A stretch of 64,000 bases of DNA, from assembly GCA_963833965.1 (NCBI GenBank), contig CAWHZZ010000003.1, forward strand, positions 434,001-498,000, written 5' to 3'. The translations under genes and the position numbers were made by a program. The notes below the pieces were generated by a model. It ran no database searches. It was not told the DNA's origin and worked only from the letters and a program-made list of their open reading frames with translations. This DNA is from CAJCIW01 sp963833965 (GTDB taxonomy: Bacteria; Chlamydiota; Chlamydiia; Chlamydiales; Rhabdochlamydiaceae). Below, one piece after another: positions 16,852 through 24,643 of the stretch (position 1 is the first letter of the stretch; the number at the start of each line of letters is the position of its first letter).

Positions 16852-17949
16852 TTAAAGTTTTGCTGTGCGGTTCATGAGCAGGGCATCGGCGAGGACGAGG
16901 GAGGTCATTGCTTCGACGATGGGGACGGCGCGGATGGTCACACAGGGGTCGTGTCGCGAGCCTTCTGGGAGCTTGAACTCTTCTTCTTTTTTCTCGAGGC
17001 TGATGGTTTTTTGGGGCTTTTTGATGCTGGAGGTGGGTTTGAAGGCGACGCGGGCGATCATCGGCATGCCGGTGCTGATGCCGCCGAGAGTGCCCCCGGC
17101 GAAGTTGGTCGCTGTGGAAACGTGGCCGTTCGCGTCGACGATGAAGGCGTCGTTGTGTTCGGAGCCTTTCATGCGAGAGGCGGCAAAGCCGGAGCCGATT
17201 TCAAAACCTTTGGTGGCGGGAAGTGATAGCATCGCTTTGGCGAGATTGGCCTCAAGCTTTTCATAGACGGGATCGCCGAGTCCGATAGGTAAATGCAGGG
17301 CAACAGTCTCGATCACGCCGCCTAAGGAATCACCTTCTTCTTTCACTTTTTCGAGAGCTTGAATCATTTTTTTGGTGGCGTTCTCGTCTGGGCAAAAGAT
17401 GAGGCTTTCGCGTGTGGCCTTGCGCAGGTGGGCAGGGGAGGAGAGATCAGGATCGGGAATGACGATGCCGCCGATTTCTTTGATGTAGGCAAGGACCTCG
17501 ATGCCGAAGTGGGCGAGGAGCTTTTTGGCGATCGCTCCTGCGGCGACGCGGCAAGCGGTCTCGCGGGCGGAAGATCTGCCTCCGCCGCGGTAATCGAAGA
17601 TGCCGTATTTTTCAAGATAGGTGAAGTTGGCGTGGCCAGGGCGGAGGAGTCCTTTGATCGGCTCATATTTGCTCGAATCGGCGTCCTTGTTGAAGATGAT
17701 GATTGAGATGGGGGCGCCGGTGGTTTTGCCTTCAAAGACGCCTGAGTAGATTTGCGCTTCGTCCTTTTCGCCGCGAGGAGTGACGTAAGGGGTTCGTCCG
17801 CCTTGACGGAGGGAAAGATCGGCGTTGATCTCTTCATCGCTGATGGCAAGACCGGCAGGGCATCCGTCGATGACGACGCCGATCGCTTTGCCGTGCGATT
17901 CGCCCCACGTCGTGATGCGGAAGAGGGTGCCGAAGGAATTACTGGCCAT
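16852..17949 (-). CDS. aroC: Chorismate synthase
   Basis: The 365-aa protein catalyses the last shikimate-pathway step, 5-enolpyruvylshikimate-3-phosphate to chorismate, with reduced FMN. The family signatures are all present: GTLFRITTWGESHGKAIG at the N-terminus, RPGHANFTYLEKYG (about residue 103), RGGGRSSARETA (about 122) and SRHDPCVTIRAVP near the end. The sequence is uninterrupted. It lies downstream of aroK with an 11-base overlap (aroK stop at 17939). Unlike aroA and aroK, this gene shows no damage. Confidence 0.96.
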   Translation of the reverse strand: MASNSFGTLFRITTWGESHGKAIGVVIDGCPAGLAISDEEINADLSLRQGGRTPYVTPRGEKDEAQIYSGVFEGKTTGAPISIIIFNKDADSSKYEPIKGLLRPGHANFTYLEKYGIFDYRGGGRSSARETACRVAAGAIAKKLLAHFGIEVLAYIKEIGGIVIPDPDLSSPAHLRKATRESLIFCPDENATKKMIQALEKVKEEGDSLGGVIETVALHLPIGLGDPVYEKLEANLAKAMLSLPATKGFEIGSGFAASRMKGSEHNDAFIVDANGHVSTATNFAGGTLGGISTGMPMIARVAFKPTSSIKKPQKTISLEKKEEEFKLPEGSRHDPCVTIRAVPIVEAMTSLVLADALLMNRTAKL

Positions 17950-18482
17950 GGGACTCCTCGAGATTGAAAATCAGTGCAGTGAGTTCCAGTACGACTTGAT
18001 CCTGTGTCTTAGTCTCCAAATCAATCGATAGGGCGGGAATCGCTTCATATTTGGGTCGCCTTTCGTTGTAATAGTGTTCAAAGGAGCTTTCAGGATCTGC
18101 GGGGTCTAGAAAAGAGGGAAGCTCTTTTTTAAGGATCCTTCTTTTCAATGTCTCCTTATTTACTTTGAGATAAACGAGCTGGCCCAATTTTGCAAGCGAA
18201 GCTGCATTCTTGGGGTTTAAAATGAGTCCGCCGCCAAGTGCGATGATCGAGTGCTGGGTGTGTTGAAGCAGCAGGACAACCTCCGATTCTAGGGCGCGGA
18301 ACTTCTCTTCTCCGATTGTTTTGTAAATTTGGCGAAAAGGGGTTTGTTCGCCGGTGCGCTCGAAATATATCATTTCGAGCATCTCATCTGTGTCGATGAA
18401 AGGGGCGGTTCATGCGCGTGGCGAGCATTTTGCCAAGTGTTGTCTTGCCGCAGCTTTTAAAACCAAAGAGAATGAAATTCAT
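17939..18482 (-). pseudogene. aroK: Shikimate kinase with an N-terminal frameshift
   Basis: The gene starts at the ATG at 18482 (MNFILFGFKSCGKTTLGKM, containing the Walker A motif GFKSCGKTT), and the start overlaps the aroA stop by ATGA. After NRPF the frame breaks at about 18398, where one extra base turns IDTDEM into a short stop-containing reading. The remainder is an intact shikimate kinase (DEMLEMIYFERTGEQTPF, then LGGGLILNPKNAA and the ERRPKYEAIPALSIDLE end). The kinase phosphorylates shikimate with ATP. As read, no full-length protein can be made. One base of sequencing error would explain it equally well. Confidence 0.85.
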
Positions 18483-19768
18483 ACCAAAAGCTCGATAGAA
18501 GCTCCAAGAGCGCGGAAATCATGGGCGAAGGAAGGGATAGGTCTTCGCGATGCATTCGACGCCTTCGATTTTGGACTCTCCTTTGCGCCAAGGGCGGCGA
18601 TCGAGAGCGACATGGCGATCCGGTGGTCGTGCCAAGAGGAGAGCTGCGCTCCCTTCAGATGGCGCGTGAGAGATGATGAGGCCATCGGGCTTCTCTTCGA
18701 TCGAGGCGCCCATTTTCCCAAGCTCTGTGGCCATGGCGTGGAGACGGTCGGACTCTTTTTTGCGGGCGATCGAAGCGTTGACGATCTCGGTCTTGCCTTC
18801 GGCAAAACAGCCGATGACAGAGAGGATCGGTGTGGCGTCGATGAAGTCATTGACGTCGATGCGCTGTCCTTTCAGCTTGCTGTTTTTGCGGACGACGAGC
18901 GTTTTTTTGGCGTCGTCGATGTCGATCTTTGCCCCCATTTGCATGAGGACCTCGATCACTTTTTTATCGCCTTGGCAGTCGTGCATGTCGATGTTAGTAG
19001 AGTGTCAATTCCGAGTTGGTGACAAGAGCGGCTGCAATCGGAAAGGCCGCCGAGCTAAAATCTCCGGGGATGGAAAGGGAAAATCCATCGATGCGCGCGT
19101 GGCCGGCAATGGTGTATTTGGCGTAGTTTTCGTGCATCACTTCAATTCCCAATTTTTTTAACCAAAACAATGTGAGATCGATCCAGGGTTTTTCGCCTGG
19201 GTTTGTCACTTCGAGCGTCGTCTTTCCCGGCAGAAAGGAAGCGGCGATCATCATGCCGGAAACGGGCTGAGAATCCTCTCCGGAAAGCTTGGCGTGGCCA
19301 GGTTGCATGGGACCTTTGATGATGATGGGCGCATAGCCGTCAAGACGGGATGAGACGGCCAGACAGCCGAGCTGAGTGAGGGCGTCGAGCATTGGTCTAA
19401 CAGGTCGGTTGTGGCGGATCGAATGGTCGCCTGTGATGATCGTGTAGGCAGGACAGAGGCCGGCGAGCGCGCCGACAAAGCGCAACACCTGTCCCGAATT
19501 GCCGGAATCGATCACGTTTTCTGCGCTAGCGAGCTTTCCGTTTAAACCACGGACGCGCATCTCATTTTCAGCGAGCTCCAACTGAGCGCCAAACGAGCGC
19601 ATTGCGTAGATCATCGCCGTGGTGTCGGGAGAATGGAGAAAATGACGGATGATGGAATTGCCGTTTGCCATCGCGGCAAAGAGAATGGCGCGCTAGCGTG
19701 TGCGATTTGGAGGGAGGAACTTCGACAGTGCCCTGAAGCGTGCTTGGGCGGATGAGGAATTGGCTCAT
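18479..19768 (-). pseudogene. aroA: EPSP synthase broken by multiple frameshifts
   Basis: The frame starts at 19768 (MSQFLIRPSTLQGTVEVPPS, then KSHT), overlapping aroB by ATGA. I see five single-base shifts. An extra base follows SKSHTL at about 19692. Another follows SELTL at about 19004. A shift before the SSWHDHRIAMSLSIAALGA segment is at about 18660. A missing G in KGESKIEGVECIAKTYP is at about 18582. An extra base before SFAHDFRALGASIELLV is at about 18528. Stitching the frames gives a complete EPSP synthase, including DSGNSGQVLRFVGAL and WHDHRIAMSLSIA. Substitution level is low and no large deletion is seen. This indicates either very recent decay or local base-calling errors. Confidence 0.85.
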
Positions 19769-20871
19769 GGGATGACCCCCATTTGCTCAATGGCATCGTC
19801 GATAATTTTGGTGGGTACTTCGCAGCAGTACTGCGCCATTGAAAGGGGTGGCAAGCGCCGATCTTTGTCCAAAAGGACAAAGCGCGGCAGCCCTTTGGCG
19901 GATTTTTTGTCGAGGGAAAGGGCGGAGTGTAGATTGGCTTTGGTGATGGAAGAGCTGATTTTGAGGGGGAATGGAAATGAGCGGATGCACTTTTCGATTT
20001 GATGGAAGGAGTCTTCCGACAAGTGTCCCATTTTTACGCTGATGGCGCTCTCCACGAGCATGCCGATAGCGACAGCCTCGCCATGGGAGAGGCGGTAATC
20101 TTCAAGAAGCTCTAAGGCATGCGCGATCGTATGGCCGAAATTGAGAATGCGGCGCAAACCCGTTTTTTCTTCGTAATCCGTTTCGACAACGTTTGTTTTG
20201 ATCGAGACGCTCTCGACGATGATTTTTTCCAGATAAGCGGGGTCTTCCGGTTTCCAATGTTTCAATGATTCGAAAAGCGCCCGAGAGCGGATGAGGCCGT
20301 ATTTGATCACTTCCGCAGAGCCGTTCGTCCACTCGGATGAGGAGAGTGAGGAAAGCAGAGAGGGATCGATGAGGATTTTTTCTGCGGGGTAATAAGTTCC
20401 GATTAAATTTTTGCCAAAGCGAGTATTGACGCCAGTTTTTCCGCCGATGGCAGCATCGACCATAGCGAGCAGTGTCGTGGGAATAAAAACAACCGGCACG
20501 CCGCGGCAATAAGTGGACGCTAAGTACCCAATCAAATCCGTTGTGACGCCGCCCCCGAGGGCAATCAAGCAGATATCGCGTCCAAATTTATGAGAAAAGA
20601 GGCGGTCTTCTAGCTCTGCTTTCCTCTCCCGACACTTTTCTTCTTCACCAGGCGGAAATGTGAAAAGAGTGACGTCGAGTCCTTGCTTTTGCAAGTGCTC
20701 CACCCACTTGCTGCCGTGGAGTTTGGCTACGGCCTCGTCACAAAAGAGGACAAAACGGGAACCGAGGGGTTTAAGCTCTTGGATAGCTGTATCAGAGAAA
20801 AGAAGCTTAGGCGAGATGAGAATGTCGGAGACTTTAGCGCTTGGGACAAGGCGCAGTGTAATTTTTTTCAT
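19765..20871 (-). CDS. aroB: 3-dehydroquinate synthase
   Basis: The 368-aa protein converts DAHP to 3-dehydroquinate using NAD and a metal. Conserved blocks are present in order: FPPGEEEKCRERKAELEDRL, ALGGGVTTDLIGYLASTY, RGVPVVFIPTTLLAMVDAAI, GKTGVN, KNLIGTYYPAEKILID, NFGHTIAHALE and LSHGEAVAIGM. The metal ligands Glu (SAEVIKYG) and the two His (FGHTIAHA, LSHGEA) are kept. The frame is intact. Its start overlaps the stop of an aminotransferase remnant (ATGA) and its end overlaps aroA. The transcribed order is aroB-aroA-aroK-aroC. Confidence 0.96.
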   Translation of the reverse strand: MKKITLRLVPSAKVSDILISPKLLFSDTAIQELKPLGSRFVLFCDEAVAKLHGSKWVEHLQKQGLDVTLFTFPPGEEEKCRERKAELEDRLFSHKFGRDICLIALGGGVTTDLIGYLASTYCRGVPVVFIPTTLLAMVDAAIGGKTGVNTRFGKNLIGTYYPAEKILIDPSLLSSLSSSEWTNGSAEVIKYGLIRSRALFESLKHWKPEDPAYLEKIIVESVSIKTNVVETDYEEKTGLRRILNFGHTIAHALELLEDYRLSHGEAVAIGMLVESAISVKMGHLSEDSFHQIEKCIRSFPFPLKISSSITKANLHSALSLDKKSAKGLPRFVLLDKDRRLPPLSMAQYCCEVPTKIIDDAIEQMGVIP

Positions 20872-21341
20872 AGGTGTAAAGCCTCTTTCAATCCGAAGGC
20901 GAAGCCCTCACGCCACCCGGTCATTCCAAAATTTTTTGAGCAGCTTTGGACGACGAGGACTCGGTTTTTTGCGAACTCTCCGCATGAGTAGAACCGATGC
21001 CCATCATAAACGATTCCGCTATAAACTTCATCAGAGATCGCGAAAAGCTCTTCTTCTTCCGCGACTTTGAGCAGTGCTTCAAGTTCTTCTTTACCGTAAA
21101 GCGCTCCGGTGGGATTGCATGCGCTGTTCAAAATCAGAATTTTAGAACGTGGGGTGATTGCTGTTTTGAGCGTCTCTGGGGTCAATTTCCATTGATGCGT
21201 AGGTAAAATCACAGGTACGCCTTTGAACATGCGGGTGATCCGTGGGTAGGAGACCCAGTAGGGGGAGGGGATCAATACTTCATCGCCCTCTTTAAGCAGA
21301 ATCTGCAGGGCGGCGAAAATGGCGAACTTGACGCTCTCCAA
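20868..21341 (-). pseudogene. Remnant of a class I aminotransferase (central domain only)
   Basis: The 157 residues match the middle of an AspC-type PLP aminotransferase: KEGDEVLIPSPYWVSYPRI, NSACNPTGALYGKEELEALL, ISDEVYSGIVYDG and the PLP-lysine segment VQSCSKNFGMTGWREGFAFG. About 90 residues are missing at the N-terminus, where stops interrupt just upstream of the TTG at 21341. About 150-170 residues are missing at the C-terminus, where the sequence ends LKEALHL and runs into the aroB start by ATGA. The small domain is gone, so activity is very unlikely. The overlap suggests a deletion fused this gene to aroB. Confidence 0.8.
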
Positions 21342-21387
21342 AACTTAATCAAACTTGATCATTATAGGCTTTTCTCCCTTACAAAAG

Positions 21388-21609
21388 TTAACCATTTACA
21401 AACTGCTTGCCAATTTCTTCTTCATTGAGGGCGTTGATTTCTTTCCAAAGCTGCGGGTTGTCGCGGGCAACACGCGTCGTCGAATGAAAACAGGGCCCTG
21501 CGATTTTTAACGCTTCCGTGTCTTCGCTTTCTACAAATTGCAGAAGAAGTCGCGAAATGAGCGCCGGCAGATGCGAGACGAGTGCCGTCTGTTGGTCACT
21601 TATATCCAA
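21388..21609 (-). CDS. Short F-box-like protein or fragment
   Basis: The 73-aa open frame has an F-box-like arrangement: SHLPALISRLLLQFVESED, then LKIAGPCFHSTTRVARDNPQLW. The LP start, central Leu-rich helix and Leu-Trp close are recognisable. It is much shorter than the other F-box-like proteins of the window. It may be a stand-alone F-box, or the surviving piece of a larger gene next to the aminotransferase remnant. Confidence 0.4.
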   Translation of the reverse strand: MDISDQQTALVSHLPALISRLLLQFVESEDTEALKIAGPCFHSTTRVARDNPQLWKEINALNEEEIGKQFVNG

Positions 21610-21883
21610 TAACTTTTATTTAATTGCTTTTTTCCTCTGTTAGCCAGAGGGAGCGACCCTGTTTTAGGGTTTCTAAGAGAACAAACGAATGTGGGTTGGA
21701 TACAAAGGTTTATTGGCGCTTGGCGCCAAAATAGAAGTAAAAGTAAGAAAAAGAGGAAAAACAGCGATTGCCGAAAGAGGTCCCTCGGTCAATTTCAAGC
21801 GCAGATGTGGTTCTGTCTTGTGTTTTCATAATGGCTTTATTATAACAGATAGGATACTCGAAGTCAAATCCCTTTTTAAGATT

Positions 21884-23389
21884 ATGAACAGTAAAGAGAT
21901 GAGAACGCTCCTTTTTGGGATTGTCACTCAGCCGGACTCCCAATTGCTCGAGCAGGGAAGGCCCTATATCGATGGCGTCGAACTTCGGCTCGATCACTTT
22001 GAAAAAATCGATCTACTGGCCTTGAAAGCTTTCATCGACTCATGCGGGATGCCAGTGATGTTGACTTTGCGCAAGCAAGATCAAGGGGGCGTTTTCCCTG
22101 GGGACGAAAAAGTGCGGTTGGCGCTGCTAGAGTCGCTCTGCGCATTGCAACCTGCTTACATCGACTTAGAATATGACGTCCCTATTGAATTCCGCAAAAA
22201 ACTCTTCGAAGGCTATCCTAATATCCTTTTCCTATGCTCTTATCACGACTTTTCTCAGACGCCGGAAGATCTGGATGCCGTTTTCAGCAAAATGAACACG
22301 CCCTATGCCCACATTTACAAAATCGCCTGCACGGCAAAATCGACGCTTGACGCGCTCCGCCTGCTCGAATTTGTCCAGATGCAGAGCAAAAAAAAGAAGA
22401 TCATTGGCATCAGCATGGGAGAAGTTGGCCAAAGCACGCGCGTCCTGGCCCCCATCGTCGGCAATTATTTAACATATGCCTCGTTTGAGGGCGGCCAATC
22501 GACAGCGCCCGGCCAAATCACTGCAAAAGAGATGCAAGAAATTTATCGCTTCCGTCAGCTGAACAAAGAGACAAAAGTCTACAGCTTGGTCGGAGATCCC
22601 GTTGACAAAAGCCTGGGGGCAATCATTCACAACGCCGTCTTCGAAAACGCCAAGGTCAACGCGGTCTATATCAAATTGAAAGTGAAGACGCCCGAGATTC
22701 CCGCTTTCTTTGCGCAACTTTCGAAACTCCCATTTCAGGGCCTCAGCATCACGATGCCGCACAAAGAGACGATCGTCCCTCATCTTTCCCAAATATCGAT
22801 CGATTCTCAGGTGATCGGCGCCTGCAATACCGTGCAGATCAAAAATGGAAAAACAATCGGGTTCAACACCGACGGCATTGGCGCTCTGAACGCGATCGAA
22901 AAGTATGGTCTTGTTTTTGGGCGGCACGTTCTCATCATTGGCGCTGGCGGCGCTGCCAAATCGATCATCTTCGAAGCTGCCGAACGCGGAGCCTTTGTGA
23001 CTGTGGTCAACCGAACGCCTGACAGAGCGATCGATATTGCTACTTCAGTGAAGGGGAGGGGAGGCGGGTTTGATTTGATGCCCGAAGTTCTGAAGCAGGG
23101 CTACGACGTGATCGTCAATTGCATCCCCGAAAGCGATCTTGTCGACGAGAGGTGGATCCTCCCGGAAAAAATCGCCATGGACATCGTTTACGTTCCCAAA
23201 GACACGCCTTTTTTGATCAAGGCCGCGCAAAAGAAATGTCGCCTCGTCTACGGTTATGAGATGTTCATCGGTCAAGCCGTCGAGCAGGAGCGCCTCTGGT
23301 TTTTAGAGGGGATCGATTTCGAAAAGGCTTATGGGATCATCGAGAAGAAGGTAATTTCAGCCCTACTGCTCAGCAATAAAAGTTTTTAG
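21884..23389 (+). CDS. aroDE: Bifunctional 3-dehydroquinate dehydratase/shikimate dehydrogenase
   Basis: The start is the ATG at 21884 (MNSKEMRTLLFGIVTQPD), giving about 501 aa; an upstream ATG at 21689 adds a basic stretch with no family match. The N-terminal half is a type I dehydroquinase: DGVELRLDHFE, MLTLRKQDQGG, the His in CSYHDF and the Schiff-base Lys in YKIACTAKS. The C-terminal half is shikimate dehydrogenase: SLGAIIHNAVFE, the catalytic Lys in TMPHKE, GFNTDG and the Rossmann loop GAGGAAKS. This fusion is typical of chlamydiae and plants. A palindrome TTGGCGCTTGGCGCCAA lies in the 270-base upstream region. The gene is on the opposite strand from aroB. Confidence 0.95.
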   Translation: MNSKEMRTLLFGIVTQPDSQLLEQGRPYIDGVELRLDHFEKIDLLALKAFIDSCGMPVMLTLRKQDQGGVFPGDEKVRLALLESLCALQPAYIDLEYDVPIEFRKKLFEGYPNILFLCSYHDFSQTPEDLDAVFSKMNTPYAHIYKIACTAKSTLDALRLLEFVQMQSKKKKIIGISMGEVGQSTRVLAPIVGNYLTYASFEGGQSTAPGQITAKEMQEIYRFRQLNKETKVYSLVGDPVDKSLGAIIHNAVFENAKVNAVYIKLKVKTPEIPAFFAQLSKLPFQGLSITMPHKETIVPHLSQISIDSQVIGACNTVQIKNGKTIGFNTDGIGALNAIEKYGLVFGRHVLIIGAGGAAKSIIFEAAERGAFVTVVNRTPDRAIDIATSVKGRGGGFDLMPEVLKQGYDVIVNCIPESDLVDERWILPEKIAMDIVYVPKDTPFLIKAAQKKCRLVYGYEMFIGQAVEQERLWFLEGIDFEKAYGIIEKKVISALLLSNKSF

Positions 23390-23470
23390 AGTAATTTCGG
23401 CGTCAAAACCCATATAATCGACGATCGCAAGTTCCTTCGTGATGATCGAGAAAAAAGTTTTGGACCTTTT

Positions 23471-24298
23471 CTAATTCTTATCGATTTTCATCGCTTCTAT
23501 AACTTTCATTGCTTTCGATTGTCGAATCACATTCTCAAATGCCATTTGATTGTTAAATTGAGCTGGAATGCGATTTCTCAGAACTTCAAACATTCTCCAT
23601 GCAATGCTGGGCTCGGCAGGATTCTTAGGATCATTACCGCAAACCGTATACATGTTGAGCGAAAGATCATTGAATTTTTTATACAGTTCCCCCGCTAGTT
23701 TCGCCACTGCGGGGTCATGTGTCAATGGTTCACCTTCCTCTATTTTTTCTTTACGCGCCTTAAGAGCGGCGTTTTTAGTCATTGTTCGGCCACTCTTTAA
23801 TAACGCGTCATGTTCTTTTTTAAAAATGTCGTAAGCTTCCCAACACCTTTTCAACTCAATGGTATAGGGCTTGCGCGCAGCATGTAATCGATGAACAATG
23901 ATCTTAAATTGTTCGAAGTAAGAATAGGAGCATTGATTTGGCGGGAGGAATTTTACGTTGGAAAGAACGTCTGCCAACTGTTTTGCCCAATGGGAATCCT
24001 CTGTCGCTGCCCATTGCTTTTGTGCAAAAAAATAAGCGCATTTATTGACGCTTGACAGCATGACTAAAGCCCTTCCATTTTTTTGAAGAATGGGCAGGAA
24101 CACTTCCATGATTTCGCGGCTAAATAAGAACGCTTCCTGATCGCTCAAAGCATTGATTTGCTTTGGATTTTTTTTAAGCACGGCGCCGCAATTGGCGACG
24201 AGCTTTTCATCCTCTTTGGGAGGGACGTAAGGTGTGTAGGGAGGCGATCGTTCCGGCACGCCGAGCTGCCGGCCTCCCAAAATGATTCGGGGTGCCAT
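23471..24298 (-). CDS. F-box-like paralog, divergent member
   Basis: The 275-aa protein belongs to the local F-box-like family. It has the N-terminal signature TPYVPPKEDEKLVANCGAVL, the F-box-like region VFLPILQKNGRALVMLSSVN, then KCAYFFAQKQWAATEDSHWA, and the following NVKFLPPNQCSYSYFEQFKI. The C-terminus RIPAQFNNQMAFENVIRQSK corresponds to the conserved end of the family. It lacks the LENHF-type N-terminal segment and the VTDA tail of other members. The function is unknown; a host-directed role is inference from the F-box resemblance. Confidence 0.6.
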   Translation of the reverse strand: MAPRIILGGRQLGVPERSPPYTPYVPPKEDEKLVANCGAVLKKNPKQINALSDQEAFLFSREIMEVFLPILQKNGRALVMLSSVNKCAYFFAQKQWAATEDSHWAKQLADVLSNVKFLPPNQCSYSYFEQFKIIVHRLHAARKPYTIELKRCWEAYDIFKKEHDALLKSGRTMTKNAALKARKEKIEEGEPLTHDPAVAKLAGELYKKFNDLSLNMYTVCGNDPKNPAEPSIAWRMFEVLRNRIPAQFNNQMAFENVIRQSKAMKVIEAMKIDKN

Positions 24299-24307
24299 GA
24301 AATACGA

Positions 24308-24598
24308 TTAATCGAGTTCGACAGGGGTATGAAAGTACAATGTGAATTCGGGGGGGCCAATCCGATCGGTTTTCACATAATTGATGTCGACCTTAACCTC
24401 TTTGTGGCGGGTCGCAATCACATAGCCCTTTTCGACGCGGGAGATTTTTTCGATGCGATCAGCGCCTCCCAAAAGGCGATAGCTTTCTTGAGAGTTGACG
24501 ATCGCTTGAATCTCTTTTCCACTCTGAGAAAGCGGGGGCAATGCGGCAAAAGCAGCTTGAGAGCCAAGAAGAAGCATGCCAAGGATTGTTTTGAACAT
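24308..24598 (-). CDS. Small exported protein of unknown function
   Basis: The 96-aa protein starts at the ATG at 24598, with GGAGAGAAATT upstream. A signal peptide ends at about residue 20 (MFKTILGMLLLGSQAAFAAL). The mature part is about 76 aa (ESYRLLGGADRIEKISRVEK, then YVIATRHKEVKVDINYVKTD) and beta-rich, with no cysteine. It resembles small chlamydial periplasmic proteins but matches no family I recognise. It lies 9 bases upstream of the F-box-like gene at 24298 and may share its transcript. Confidence 0.6.
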   Translation of the reverse strand: MFKTILGMLLLGSQAAFAALPPLSQSGKEIQAIVNSQESYRLLGGADRIEKISRVEKGYVIATRHKEVKVDINYVKTDRIGPPEFTLYFHTPVELD

Positions 24599-24643
24599 AA
24601 TTTCTCTCCTTTCGACCAACTTTACATCAAAGGCTGAGAAATT

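Noticed and set aside
17359..17706. Long open frame on the plus strand inside aroC
   Set aside because: It is an antisense shadow of the well-supported chorismate synthase gene, with low-complexity Gly/Asp/Val composition.
18354..19022. 222-codon plus-strand open frame across aroK/aroA
   Set aside because: The minus strand encodes recognisable EPSP synthase and shikimate kinase segments; the plus-strand frame matches nothing.
18479..19768. Programmed ribosomal frameshifting in aroA
   Set aside because: Five shifts in both directions at unrelated sequences, without slippery heptamers, cannot be programmed.
21689..21883. N-terminal extension of AroDE
   Set aside because: It is basic, without family similarity, and the dehydroquinase domain begins right after the ATG at 21884.
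16852..23389. Aromatic cluster as a horizontally acquired island
   Set aside because: Gene content and the AroDE fusion are typical of chlamydiae, so vertical inheritance is simpler.
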